The notes below the pieces were generated by a model. That model searched no databases and had not been told where the DNA came from. It saw nothing but the letters and a program-made list of their open reading frames with translations. Positions 10,521 through 22,746 of a DNA stretch of 64,000 nucleotides are shown piece by piece. The stretch is taken from positions 14,613,395-14,677,394 of the forward strand of contig JACGWO010000004.1 in assembly GCA_034509735.1 (NCBI GenBank). Direction: 5' to 3'. Source of the stretch: Sesamum alatum (lineage: Eukaryota > Streptophyta > Magnoliopsida > Lamiales > Pedaliaceae). The translations under genes and the position numbers were made by a program. The stretch's first letter is position 1. The number at the start of each line of letters is the position of its first letter.

Positions 10521-12962
10521 TTTTGTTCTTTGGTATTTGGATACCAGTTCGTTCATAAACCTGTGAAATGGTTCACAAGAGATGATAAGGAATAGAAAGC
10601 TAAGACAGACGATCCTAAGGGTTCTAGCAATGGTGAAACTGTTGCTGTAAAGACTAAGGACTAGTTAGGCTATAGTAGTGATCATGTTAAGATCTGTGTC
10701 TGTGGGAATTATGCAACCTAGCATTGATCAAAATATGTTTAATTTATTGTTGGACAATTTTGGAATACAATAATCTTGATCAATAAAATTACTTTTATTT
10801 GACAAAGAATGGCGATTCTTGTCTGCTAGGTTTGGTATATAAACACAATGTTGGACACGCTATCCCATAATTAGATTATGAGTACTCAAAACAGATGACT
10901 AAATGGATACAATCAAAGATGAACTTACGGATTTGAGCATTCCATGGCTAGGTCAGTTTCCTTTAGTTAAGGATGAGGAAGTTGGAAGATCCCAAAGAGT
11001 TTAGCAATAGATGATTTGGATTTGCTATCTTGCAAATCTTCTCTGAGGAGGAATAGACTAAAGAGCAATTTTGTTAGATAAAGTGGGCTTGCCGATATTC
11101 TATTGGATTGGATCCAAAAAGACTTCTATGGATTACTAAATATACAGGACCAAAAGAGGGGAACCTTTGGTAGGTTCAGGGAATTAGACTTGGAGTGGTG
11201 AACCAAAACTGGTCACCCTTTCGATTAGATCGAGAGGGTGTGCTATATAGTGGGAGTGCCAATATAGCCTATTGGATTGGATCCAAAAAGCATATCTGTA
11301 AGATTACTGAATACACAAAGACTAAAAGAGGATTCACAAGTCTAAGACCTTTGGTAGGTTCGGGGTATTAGACTTGGAGTGGTGAATCAAAATTGGTTAC
11401 CTTTTGATTAGATCGAGAGACGTGTATTCAGTGAAAGTTCTTCGAATATCCGAATGAGATGAAATTCTCAATTAGTGAAATTCTTCTTGAAGCGGCCATG
11501 GTTGAATGGTCTCTGATAAGGAAGAAAACGAACCCTGTTGGACTTGGTTCGCTCGTATTTCACTGAATTTTTACCGTAGCCCATCTTGAATGGACTTGAA
11601 AGTTGCCAAGTTGAAAAAACATGCACTTTCTAAAGTCAGATGATCTAATTAGCATATTGGATCATGGTTTGGAAAGCTGTATCTTACAAAGTTCTTAAGT
11701 ATGGTGGGATGGTCCTACATACGTTAAGGGACTAGTAGGAAGACATGAATAGACTCGGTGTCTGGTTTGTGCAGGTCTACTGCAAATACATGCAAACATT
11801 AGGTTATTTTCCCACTGACTATGTTCCAGTCCTCACAGGGATGAACCAGAATACCTTAGATACCCGAATGGGTACATGTTTTTGGGTTCGATCCGGTCAA
11901 TTGGAGCATGATCCAAAGAACATATGGAGAAGCGATGTTGGACATCGGGATTGGATCAATGGCTTGGAGCCGGGGGATCTGTCTTGAAATTCGAACTGGG
12001 TTTGAGATTTCATGTAATTGGAATATTTCATTTTGACAAACCCATACGATGTAACGACTCGGTCAAATGACGAGCATTAGGGTCAGTGGGAGTGTGGTTG
12101 TGTTCTGAGTGTTAAATATGTAACGGTCTTATTCATTTGGAATGAAATTAAGATGTTAGGAAACACTAAAAACACGAGCATTGTTCATGCAATTCTCCAT
12201 GAAGGAATTGGATTCCCATTCATAGGGCCAAGCTACCTAAAACTTAAGTCACAGGTTGACTAATGAGAAAGCTTAGATGTTTTACATCCCTACGTCTTTG
12301 CCGTATGCAGCATCGGTATGTTATTCGGTGCACAAGGACTGATGTTGTTTATGCATCGTACATAACAACGGATATCGGGTTGTGTACTGATGAGGCAATA
12401 GACAACAGTTGAGAGCAGTCTTTAAGACCTGAATAAGGATTAGATAAGTGTTTTCTGATGCACGGTTTATGGAGAGTAGATTCTGGAAGGCTATAGTGAT
12501 ACTAGCTTCTAGAATCATGTGAATAATAATTAGTCTTAGTATTTATGTATGTTCAGACTTAATGGTGAGTGTGGTAGCTTGGAAAGGTTCCAAGCAGGAT
12601 ACCACGATGTTTCATCATGAAAGTCGAATATATGCCAACTTTGGAAGTTGTTTCTGGAAAGTGGTTTAGATGAAAATAGCATCCATTGGAATGGATGTGG
12701 TGCATAGCACGGCCGAGCAATAGTTGCCTTGGAGGTTGACAACTGGGCTATGGCTAAAGCCTTTTGGGCCCGAGATCTCATCACAAGATCCATGGAAATT
12801 CTTAGACAACCACCATCTGCAGGTAGTGATGGTAGGAAGAGGTGAGATACGGTTGGACCGTATTACCTCGGCAGAAAAATAAAATAGACTTGCAAAACTG
12901 AGCCGGCATCCTAGATTACTCATTCTCAGAAGGTTCTGAGTGACATGGGTAATTGGCTCTAA
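10521..12962 (+). pseudogene. pol pseudogene of element B
   Basis: This is degenerate protease-integrase-RT-RNase H sequence, shorter than in element D. Legible islands are the integrase start (about 11090-11130), the RT entry region (about 11840-11990) and RNase H (EGYSDTSF-like near 12486-12510; VAWKGSKQ-like near 12572-12600). A diverged ~169-bp tandem duplication lies in the integrase part (about 11090-11430). Stops and indels are throughout. Confidence 0.8.
11090..11430. repeat. Diverged 169-bp tandem duplication inside B pol
   Basis: ATTGGATTGGATCCAAAAAG occurs at 11102 and again at 11271. The following text (GGTAGGTTC, ATTAGACTTGGAGTGGTGAA, TTAGATCGAGAG) also repeats. Elements C and D have this segment once. 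Confidence 0.75.
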
Positions 12963-12976
12963 GGTCAAGTGGGAGA
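12963..12976 (+). other. Polypurine tract of element B
   Basis: GTCAAGTGGGAGAT is directly upstream of the 3' LTR. The same sequence precedes the 3' LTR of element D (39232-39246). Confidence 0.85.
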
Positions 12977-13671
12977 TTGTTTAGAATAGGTGACTAGAAA
13001 GCCAATTGGATTACCGGTTTTGGGAACTATTCGTCAATCTTTATTACAACAATATTATCGTGATGAATAGAGTAAGTATTCATCACTGGAACTATGTTTG
13101 TTGTGCTTACTACTAACATTTAAATGGTGTTTCAACATCACAACAAATGCCTACAGACCAATTGGATAACCTATGTAGTTGGGGCTGCGCATTGGATGGC
13201 AACTATGAAACCAACTTCTGAGGGTTGGTCTGAAACATTCCGAGTCGAGAACCTCAAGACTGGATCCAATGAGAGGTGATCATTATGTAAGATGGTCATT
13301 ATAAGCCTTGTCCAGTGCAGTTCGCGTATGTATCGAGAACGGTGGATTCCAAGATAGGATCTATGCCCCGTCAGTATATGACGGTGATGTTTCCTATGTG
13401 CTCTGAGATTGTTCTCTGAAAGCCTATGGCCATAGTAATTGATTGAGTAGGAAAGGATTTCCTACGTCGATCGATAGAGTAAACGCATCTCGAGTATTAA
13501 GCACAGACGTCTATTCAAGGATGGTAACCGATGCCCAATTCCATACCCTAGACTAAGGTCGGGAGACGGTCGACAGTAGGACCGTACCCGTACAGAATCG
13601 GCGCCTAAATGTTCACGCCAACATTATCCTAGTCTCTAGTGCCATGGACCGTTGTTCGACGGCTACCCATG
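12977..13671 (+). repeat. 3' LTR of element B, left part
   Basis: It starts TGTTTAGAATAGG and is cut by element C inside the conserved CCATGG block. The LTR resumes at 25417. Compared with the 5' LTR it lacks a stretch of roughly 250-280 bp at about 13262, an internal deletion. Confidence 0.88.
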
Positions 13672-15840
13672 TGTTAGAATAGGTGACCAGAAAGTCAATG
13701 TGGTTGGCTGTTCTGAGAACAATTCGTCAATCTATGAACGAGTAATATTATATTGATGAATGTTTAAGGATTCATCATTAGCAACTATGAGTTTGCTATG
13801 CTTACTACTTGCATTGAACGTCGTTTTTGATGTCACAACAAACGCCCACAGACCAGACATATGCATCCAAGAAGTTAGACCACGCATAGGTTGGCGGTCA
13901 TGGAACCAACTTCTGTAAATAGGTCTGAAACACTCTAAGTCGAGGACCTCGAGATTGGGCATCGAGGGTCCTATAGAAGCTTGCACTAAGGATTGCATTC
14001 ATTAGATGAGTACCGTGTTCATCGATAACAGACGTTGGACATCTATACAATATTAATGGGTTAGTTGACAAAGGTGTCGACTGACTAAGGTAACTCGAAG
14101 AAATCGTCATATGGAAGCCACACGAGCTTAGTCGGTATGAATCGTATTCCCGATTCTGATAGTACGGGATTAATCCTTGGACTTGAGGGATCACGACAGT
14201 CGCTTACATACTAAGGTTGTATCTTGGATCTGGCAAGAGGTGATCGTGTCATGTGACATGGCTATCATAAAACCTTGTTCAGTGCAGTTGGAGTATGTAG
14301 AGAGGACGATACATTCCAAAATAGGATATGTCCCCTGTCAAAGATTATGACATCAAGATCTCCTATGCACTCTGGGATGGTTTAGACTCTCAAAGTCTAT
14401 GGCCATAGCACTTGATTGAGTGGGAAAGGATTTCCTACGTCAATCATAGAGTTAAATCTATCTCAAGTTTGATGCATAGCTGCCTAAGTCAAGGATGGGA
14501 ACCGACATCCTAATTCCATGCCCTAAATTAAGGCCGGGAGGTAGGCGACAGTAGGACCGTACCGGTATGTAACTCAGAGCCTAAATGTTCACACCGCATA
14601 TTCACCTAGTCTCTAGTGCCATGGACCGTTGCTAGATGGCAACCCATGGTGACGGACTACTTTGGTTATGAGATAACAAGAAGTAAGTTCAAGTCTAGCT
14701 GAGGGTGAACTTAAAGAGTCACACCCGCTACACCAAACGTAAAGGGAATTAATTTGGAATTAATTCCAGGATAAGGTTTACTTTAATGGGATTAAATTAT
14801 ACTTCTTGGAGATTCAAGCCTCGATTGATTACTTGGATTAATCGGGTTTGAGTTCATAAATTAGATTTATGGATTTTATAAAGCATGGGCTTCCCTTTTA
14901 ATTAGATTAAAATGGTGAATTAATTAATGGGCTTGGTATATTAAATAGGATTTAATCTAAAGTCCATGAGACTATTTAATTTAGATTTAAATAGGCTCAT
15001 TCCATGAATTAATTAATGGGCTTGGTATATTAAATGGGATTTAATATAAAGTCCATGGTACTATTTAATTTAGAATTATAACAGGCCCATTCCATAAAGC
15101 CCATCAAAATGGATGGACGAGATTTGATCTAGAGACTATGAGATGAAGGGCCATGATTAATTTGACTTAATCAAAGCCTAGTTTGACTAGGATTTGACTA
15201 GGACAAAATCCTAGTCAAGTGTCCCTCTTTAGAAGAGGTTGAGTAGGAATAGGAAAAATATTTCCTATAAATACTCAAAAAACACACACACACACACACA
15301 CACACCTACTAATCTCTACGCTTTCATCTCACAACTCTCTGTCAATTTTTGTCCACTTCTATTCATATTGTCTCGAAGATTTTACCTTGTTCGTCTTCAT
15401 TTATTCAAGGTTGAACATAAGAGACGTCGATAGCGTTAATTGATAGCGTGTATCGGGGTCTCTTCTCCCCAAAGGATTTCGTGCTAGCACGGGACTTCGT
15501 TGCCTTCCGGTGTAGCGTGTGAGATGAATTAGAGGGGTCTCTTCTTTGAGATCTTTGTGCAAAACGAGGAACAATGTATGTAGCCGAACGAAGACAAAAA
15601 CTACAACCGGGTAGGTTCTCTTTACATTTCTTGTTTCTAAATTCTATCACCTCCATGTTGCGTTTTATTGAACATGAGATACACCGAACACCCGGGAGAA
15701 TCAAGGGCACATCCCTTGATCCGTTTATGTATGTAATTCATGCTTTAAATTCCATTATTATGCTTTGCAATTTTTATTATGCAATCATGCGCGCTTCCGC
15801 CATTCGTGCTTCTCTCCTGGGCCGATCTGCTCGCCTTTTA
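13672..15840 (+). repeat. 5' LTR of element C
   Basis: It starts TGTTAGAATAGGTGACCAG and runs about 2.17 kb. A TATAAAT box at 15266-15272 is followed by a (CA)n run and CT-rich DNA. The terminal CA appears mutated (CTTTTA before GTGGTATCA). It holds the conserved CCATGGACCGTTGCTAGA block near 14622. Confidence 0.88.
15282..15305. repeat. (CA)n microsatellite in C 5' LTR
   Basis: This is a run of about 12 CA units just downstream of the LTR TATA box. The matching place in the C 3' LTR is 24845-24880, which is longer. Confidence 0.9.
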
Positions 15841-15841
15841 G

Positions 15842-15853
15842 TGGTATCAAAGC
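15842..15853 (+). other. Primer binding site of element C (one mismatch)
   Basis: TGGTATCAAAGC differs by one base (G to A) from the initiator tRNA-Met site of elements B and D. Confidence 0.88.
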
Positions 15854-17190
15854 CCGGTTCGGTGTATAGGCCTAAAATTCTACGTGCTATACGTGTTTAA
15901 GCATGATCAATATATTTTAATTTACGTTTGAAGCATGTTTAGCGTAGATCTTTGATTGGAATTTAATTTTGCATGGGATTTTGGATCTTGAATTTCTTGA
16001 ATGTGTAAAACACATGTTCTTGGGTTGGATTTATCTTGTGGTTCAGGAAATTGCATAAAAAAAGGCAAAAAGGATGAAAAATGGAGAATCGGCAGCAGCA
16101 GCACGCTGGCCGAAGCGCGCAGGCATGGGCGACTGCGCGCGCCTGGCTGGGCCGGCGTGCCGTTTTTTTGTTTTCTCCCGTTTTTGGCTCATTTTTCAAA
16201 TTATTCTTTTTGAACTATTTTTATGATATTTTCTGCGTTTTCTGACTTAGGATATTTATTTTTTGAGATTTGAAATTTTCTAAAATAAATATTGCTTTGT
16301 TGATGAGGAAAGGATTTCCTAACAAGATTTAATTCTTGCAATGGTTGCACCAATGATCAAAATTCGAATGTAAAATTTTGCATTAATTTCTGTGTTTTAT
16401 GATGTCGGACATCATGGTTATTTTATAACATGAGCATGAGTAGATCTTGACATGCATTAATATTGCACAAATGTTGGATTTTGGGATTCTTGAATAAATG
16501 GGCATATTCTTGAATTGATTTCTTTTGTGTTTTAGAAAATTAATTGCAAGAAAACATTAAAACATGAAAAAAGGTGGCGGTCAGCAGGGAGGCCGCGCAG
16601 CAGGCAGCAGGCGCGGGGCACCTGTGTGTCCGTGCTGTTGCGCAGCAGCTGCACAAGCACAGCACCTGCGCACGTGCGAGGGCTCGTGCGCGCGCAAGCG
16701 CGCGTCCTGTGCAAGTTGCGCACTTAGCCGGTAGGGTTGGACCGATTTTTGGTTTTTCGTTGTTTTTGTGCGTTTTTAGAAAATCTGATTTTTCTGTATT
16801 ATTCTGGGAATTTGTCTGAACTAATTAACTTGGGGAATTTTATTTTTGGTTGAGATTTTATATTTTCTAAAATTAATATTGCCTTGTTAATTATGAAAAA
16901 GGATTTTGCAACAAAAATCGTTGTGCATAGATTGCAAAATTATCCAATGGTTGGTGTGAATATTTTGCATGTAATTTCTTCATTTATTTTATGGTATGGG
17001 ATATCATGGATGTTTGAATAGCATGTTCTACGTGATATATGTATTTGTGCTATTTGCGTTAATTGGATTGACAAAGGATGATCAAAAGCTCCTAGACCGC
17101 ATGTATGGTTGATTTATTTATTTCTTGGATTGTGGCCAATGTGCCTCTTTATATCTTCTTACCTCTCTCGTTTTCGCCTTGGAATAATAA

Positions 17191-17241
<51 letters not shown>

Positions 17242-18354
17242 TCTTTCCTAATGTAGTCCCCCCAACTGCTGATTGGGGTTTCTTATTTTATGATGTAATG
17301 AGAGTAAAATTACTGATGAGGTTTTATCTTTTGTAAATAAAAGCTGCATAGAGAAGAGGCCCAGAGTAGGCCCATGGAAAACACAAGCCCAAGGCGTTGG
17401 AGGCCCATAGAGGAGGCCATCGGGTGGCCCCATGGAGGATCAATGGAGAAGAGGCCCAGAGTAGGCCCACGATGGAGAGCCCAAGAAGATGAAGAGGACT
17501 TACAAGGCCCATTGCTTGTAATGGGTTATTAAAATCATGTAAGAGCATAGGGCCTACCCTTAGATTGACCATGGATCTACTGCGGGTTCAGTGGGTTGCA
17601 TAGGTTTGGGCTTGTGATCATCCTATAAGGGCGTGCTAGGTTTTATTTTACATGCGATGCGTTTTATATGCTTATGAGTATTCTATATGCTTTATGTATG
17701 TTTATATTTATGCGTAGAATATTTCTGCTATAACGCATGCAAAACACTTAATATGTGATGAGGTCTCGTTCTATTAAAACTCTCAACTTGGTTGGACCAA
17801 GCTAAAATATTAGACCCCTAATAAATGGACTAGAACCCCAGTGGTTCGTCCAAGCATTCCATCTATGACAAAGTAAGAAAGCTAGTCTCAGTCAATTGCA
17901 TGGTCTCACGAGTCATGGCACGTCTTTTGTGCTGAAAAGAAGCTGCACATTTGTTGTGAACGAAAAGAATAGACTCTTGTTACCTGTCTCAAGTCATGGG
18001 GGTAGCAGTGAGTACTATGATCTGTTGATTGGGTCGGGTCTAATGCCTGAATAACGTGATTCGCTTCGAGTCTTCAGGATCACGTAAAAGGGTGAGGCAA
18101 GATATCTTGGGAATCTCGTTGGACAAGAATGGTATGGAATACCTCCCACAAGGCTATTTTCCATGCGAGTCGTAAAAGCGGGGCATGGAGAATTTTGTTT
18201 GTGGATCCCACCACTAGGAATTTGATTCCCGCAATTCCGTTTGAGAGTTATGGATTTTCGTAGAAATAGTGGGAGAAGTTAAGGACTAAAAGAGTGAGTG
18301 TTAACTTAAAATATTACTTCATTCTGCTTATTATTTGTGCTTTGTATATTGTGA
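15854..18354 (+). other. Leader of element C with internal tandem duplication
   Basis: This leader is longer than in B or D because a segment of about 490 bp is present twice. Two GC islands (16087-16165 and 16573-16735) are each followed by a TTTTCTAAAAT-AATATTGC motif (16275 and 16862) and a GATGT/GGATATCATGG-like block. A (CT)n tract lies at 17194-17246. No protein frame is supported. Open frames over the GC islands are compositional artefacts. Confidence 0.75.
17194..17246. repeat. (CT)n microsatellite
   Basis: About 26 CT units with one GT interruption, inside the element C leader. Confidence 0.92.
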
Positions 18355-19160
18355 ATGTCTAAGCACCCAACAAATGCATTACTAAGAAGCTTATTAAATT
18401 AACCAACTACACGAATTGACTGTGAAATCTTAAGATGGTCTTAGATTTCCTGAACCTAACTCACATGCCGGATGAGGACGTTCCTCAACCTTTGCCGGAG
18501 GGGTCGACGACTAAAACAACTCTTGGCATTCAAAAAGTTGAAGGACGAACACCGACAAGTAGGAGATAATGATGTTGGCTCAACTATGCTCCGTTTGCAC
18601 AATGTCTATTGCGGTCCCGGGCCGGCATGTAGGATATAATGCAATGAAGGCATTTTTGGAGCTAAGATGACGGAAGGGACGTCTATACAAAGAACATGGA
18701 GTGATGATGCAATCCCTAGTGGAGAAGCTCAAAAGACCTCCACGTCGGTCTTGAAAAGGAGACGTACATTGACATGATCCTTTAGTCTCTTCCTCCTACG
18801 AACCATTAAAATATCAACATGAATGAGCTTTGAAAGGATCTTCATAAGTTGATAATTATGTTTGTCTAGTATGAGGCAATGATTAAAATCTATGCCATCA
18901 ATACTAGTAGGAGAGGCTGAAACCTCTATAGCGAAAGGCAAGAGTGACATACGCCAAAAGAGGAAGAAGGCTAAGGTAACTATTAAGCACTTCAAGTGCT
19001 ATTCCTTTTACACCACAAGGTGGAGGTAAAGGAAAGAGCAAAAGGTTCAGCAGTCAAGTTCATAGATTCCTAAGAACGTATGATTTCACTACCGTAAAGA
19101 GGGCCATTGGAAGAGGGAGTGTCCGAAACCCCTCTCCAATGTAGGTAAGATTTGATATTG
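18355..19160 (+). pseudogene. gag pseudogene of element C
   Basis: The ATG at 18355 aligns with the gag start of B and D. Similarity is legible through 19140, including the zinc-knuckle tail (GHWKRECPKPLSN-like, about 19099-19140). Indels and stops break every frame. Confidence 0.8.
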
Positions 19161-21382
19161 AGTATTAACATGATCACTATTACTCTATTTGTTAGTTGAT
19201 CCGTTCTTGTCACAAATTTGCGGGTGGTTTGCAGAAAGTGATAATAATTAGAAAGCCAAGAGCAGTTCTAGGATTCAACAATGGTAAGGCCATTTGCTGA
19301 AAAGGACTAGAGACTTGTTAGGCCTATAATCGTGATCATGTTAGGATAGTTTATAGGAATTACGTAACCTAGCATGATCAAAAGTATGTCTCTTTGTTGG
19401 AAAAAGATAATATTTCATACATATTTGATCAACAAAATTCTTGAATATTTATTCATGTTTGCTAGTATTTGCACGTAAATTCCTAAAACACCATCCCATA
19501 AAAGATTTATGAATACTCAAAATTCAAATGATCTAAATAGATTAATCAAGACTAACTTACAGATTTGGCATCCACAACAGCTAGGATGTTTCGTCTTATT
19601 AAAGATAAGTAAATTGGACAGTTCGATGAATATAGAAATAGATGATTCGAATCGACTAAATTTACAAGTCTTTTTTGAAGAAGAAAGTCCGAAAGCTCTT
19701 TATTGGACAAAGTAGGCTTGCCAAATAGTCTATTGGGAAGCGATCCAGTAAGGCAACTGTAGGTTACTAAATACACAAGACCATAAGGGGTTCAAAAGTC
19801 TAAAGGTCCCATAAGAGGTTTGGGAATTAGACTTGAGGTGGTGAACCATAAATGGTCGCAAAATTAAACCTGTTTCGATAGGATCGAAAGGTCGTGTATT
19901 TAGTGGGAGCTCTTGTGCATCCAGTTGAGAATGGAATTCTGAATGAAACATTTTTTGTAAAGGCCAAGTATGACGGTCTCTGATAAAGGGAACGATCGAG
20001 CCTCTTTAGACGGAGGTCGATCGAAGTTTCACCAAATTACCTTAGCCCGTATAGATGTAGACTCCAAAATTGCCAACGTAAGGAACGTGGCACTTTGTAT
20101 AGGTTTACGGCACAAGGTGCCATAATTTGGCAAGCATGTGTCCCGACAAAGTCCTTGAGCATGTAGGAGGATCCTACATACGTCAAGGGACTAGTGGGAG
20201 ACAAATTAGACTCGATGTCTGATTTGTATAGGTTTACGATAAAATAATGCTAACGTTGCTTATAATCGCATTTCTTACTTAAACTGAACATATTCCAGTC
20301 CCGTTAAGAACAAACCCGAATGTCGTACAGGTACGAGTAATCGGGATAAGTTCAGTCAAATTTGGATAGTGATCCAAACAACCTGCGGAACGTGATGTTG
20401 GACATCGTAGTAGGATTTATGGAGATGAGCCATAGAATCCGCTAGGAAATTCAAACAAGGTTTGAAACAACGCATAACTGCAATAATCATTTTGACGAGG
20501 TCATACAGAGTATGACTCGGTATTAAACGAGGTAGGTGATCAGTGGGAGTAGTTTTACACAACAGTAACTCACGAAAATTCTTCATGACATTTTAGGGTT
20601 CCCACATACATATCATGAATTGAGCTTTACAAAGACTCAGTCATGATAGACTGATGAGAAAACTCAGATATGTAGAGGGAGAAGTTTTTCGAGACTCAGT
20701 CACGGTTAGACTGATGATAAAGCTTAAATACTATGCATAAAGCATCAAGTCATTCAAGACTTAGTCATGGTGGACTAATGAGAAGGTTTGGATGTTGAGT
20801 ATCCCCTACATCTTAACCCTAGATAAACATGTGATATGTTCACTCGGTGCATGAGATCTGATGTTGAGTGTGCTTCTTGCATGACTCAACAAAAATCGAT
20901 AATGCACTAAGGGGTTGAAAACAACAATCAAGAACAATCCTTAGTAAGGACTAAAGATGTTTTCACGATGCACCATCTGTCGAGAGTTGTTTTGGAAGGC
21001 TAAAGCGATACTAGCTTCCAGAGCATAGTGAAAAAACGGTTAGTCTCAAAGGTATGCATAGTTAGGCCCAATCACGATTTGTATTGGATAGTGGTTATAG
21101 ATGAACACCGCATCCATAGGATGGACGTGGTGCCAAGCACGGCCAAGCCGATGGTCGCCTAGACGGCGGAGAACCAGGCTATGGAAAAATTTTTGGCACG
21201 AGATCTCACCACAAGACCCACAGAAAATTCTTAGACAACCACCATCTCTAGGAGGCGATGGTGGATAGAGGTAACACAGTTAGACCCTATTGCTTCGGCA
21301 AGAAAATATAGTTGACTCACGAGACTTTAGTCGGTATCGTAGATTACTCATGCTCAGACGGTTCTGAATAAAGTGGGCAACG
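19161..21382 (+). pseudogene. pol pseudogene of element C
   Basis: Only islands of protease, integrase (about 19690-20060), RT-proximal and RNase H sequence (about 20985-21380) remain. Much of RT is missing compared with D. A three-unit tandem repeat at 20633-20800 is peculiar to this copy. The right edge is the deletion that removed the polypurine tract and LTR start. Confidence 0.7.
20633..20800. repeat. Three diverged ~60-bp tandem units in C pol
   Basis: AGACTCAGTCATG, AGACTCAGTCACGG and AGACTTAGTCATGG start at 20633, 20692 and 20757. Each is followed by (T)AGACTGATGA or a close variant. Element B has one comparable unit near 12247-12285. Confidence 0.7.
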
Positions 21383-22746
21383 ATAAGTTTGTTGTGCTTA
21401 CTGCTTGCATTGAACGTCATTTCGATGTCACCACAAACGCCCACAGACCGGACGTATGAATCCAAGAAGTTGGACCGCGCATAGGTTGGCGGTCATGAAA
21501 CCAACTTCTGTAGATAGGTCTGAAACAATCCAAGTCGAGGACCTCGAGATTGGGCATCGAGGGTCCTATAGAGACTTGCACTAAGGATTGCATTCATTAG
21601 ATGAGTACCGTGTTTCATCGGTGACAGACGTTGGGCGTCTATGGAATATTAGTGGATTAGTTGACAAAGGTGTCGGCTGACTGAGGTGACTCGCGGGAAT
21701 CGTCATATGGAAGCTACACGGGCTTAGTCGGTATAACTCGTATTCCTGGTTCCGATAGTATGGGATTAGTCCTCGGACTTGAGAAATCACAACAGCCGCT
21801 TACATAATAAGGTTGTATCTTGGATCTGGTGAGAGGCGATCGTGTCATGTGATATGACCATCATAAGCCTTGTTCAGTGCAGTCGGAGTACGTAGAGAGG
21901 ACGATACATTCTAAAATAGGATCTGTTCCCTGTCAAAGATTATGACAGCACGACTCCTATGCACTCTTAGATGGTTTAAACTATCAAAGTCTATGGCCAT
22001 AGAACTTGATTGAGTGGGAAAGGATTTCCTATGTCAATCATAGAGTTACACCTATCTCAAGTTTGATACATAGCTGCCTAAGTCAAGGATGGGAACCGAC
22101 ATCCTGATTCCATGCCCTAGACTATGGTTGGGAGATAGGCGACAATAGGACCGTGCCTGTATGTAACTCGGAGCCTAAATGTTCACACCGCATGTTCACC
22201 TAGTCTCTAGTGCCATGGACCGTTGCTAGACGGCCATCCATGTAACGAACTACTTTGGTTATGAGATAACAAGAAGTAAGTCCACGTCTAGCTGAGGGTG
22301 GACCTAAAGAGTCACGCCCGCTACACCAAAACTAAAGGTAATTAATTTGGAATTAATTCCAAAAGAAGGTTTAATTTAATGGGATTAAATTATACTTATT
22401 GGAGATTCAAGCCTCGATGGATTAATTGGATTAATCGGGCTTAAGTTCATTAATTAGATTTATGGATTTTATAAACCATGGGCTTCCCTTTTAAATAGAT
22501 TAATAGGGTGAATTAATTAATGGGCTTGGTATATTAAATAGGATTTAATATAAAGTCTATTTGACTATTCAATTTAGAATTAAACAGGCCCATTCCATGA
22601 ATTAATTAATGAGCTTGGTATATTAAATGGGATTTAATATAAAGTCCATGGACTATTTAATTTAATTAAATAGGCCCATTCCATAAAGCCCATCAAAATG
22701 GATGGACGAGATTTCATTTAGAGATTGATGAGATGAAGGGCCATGA

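Noticed and set aside
16574..16819. Ala/Arg-rich open frames over GC islands (also 33785-34078 and 16001-16213)
   Set aside because: They lie in untranslated leaders of copia elements. The composition follows CpG-rich words and different frames are open in each copy.
17109..17336. Open frame with a long Leu/Ser repeat
   Set aside because: It is a translation of the (CT)n microsatellite in the element C leader.
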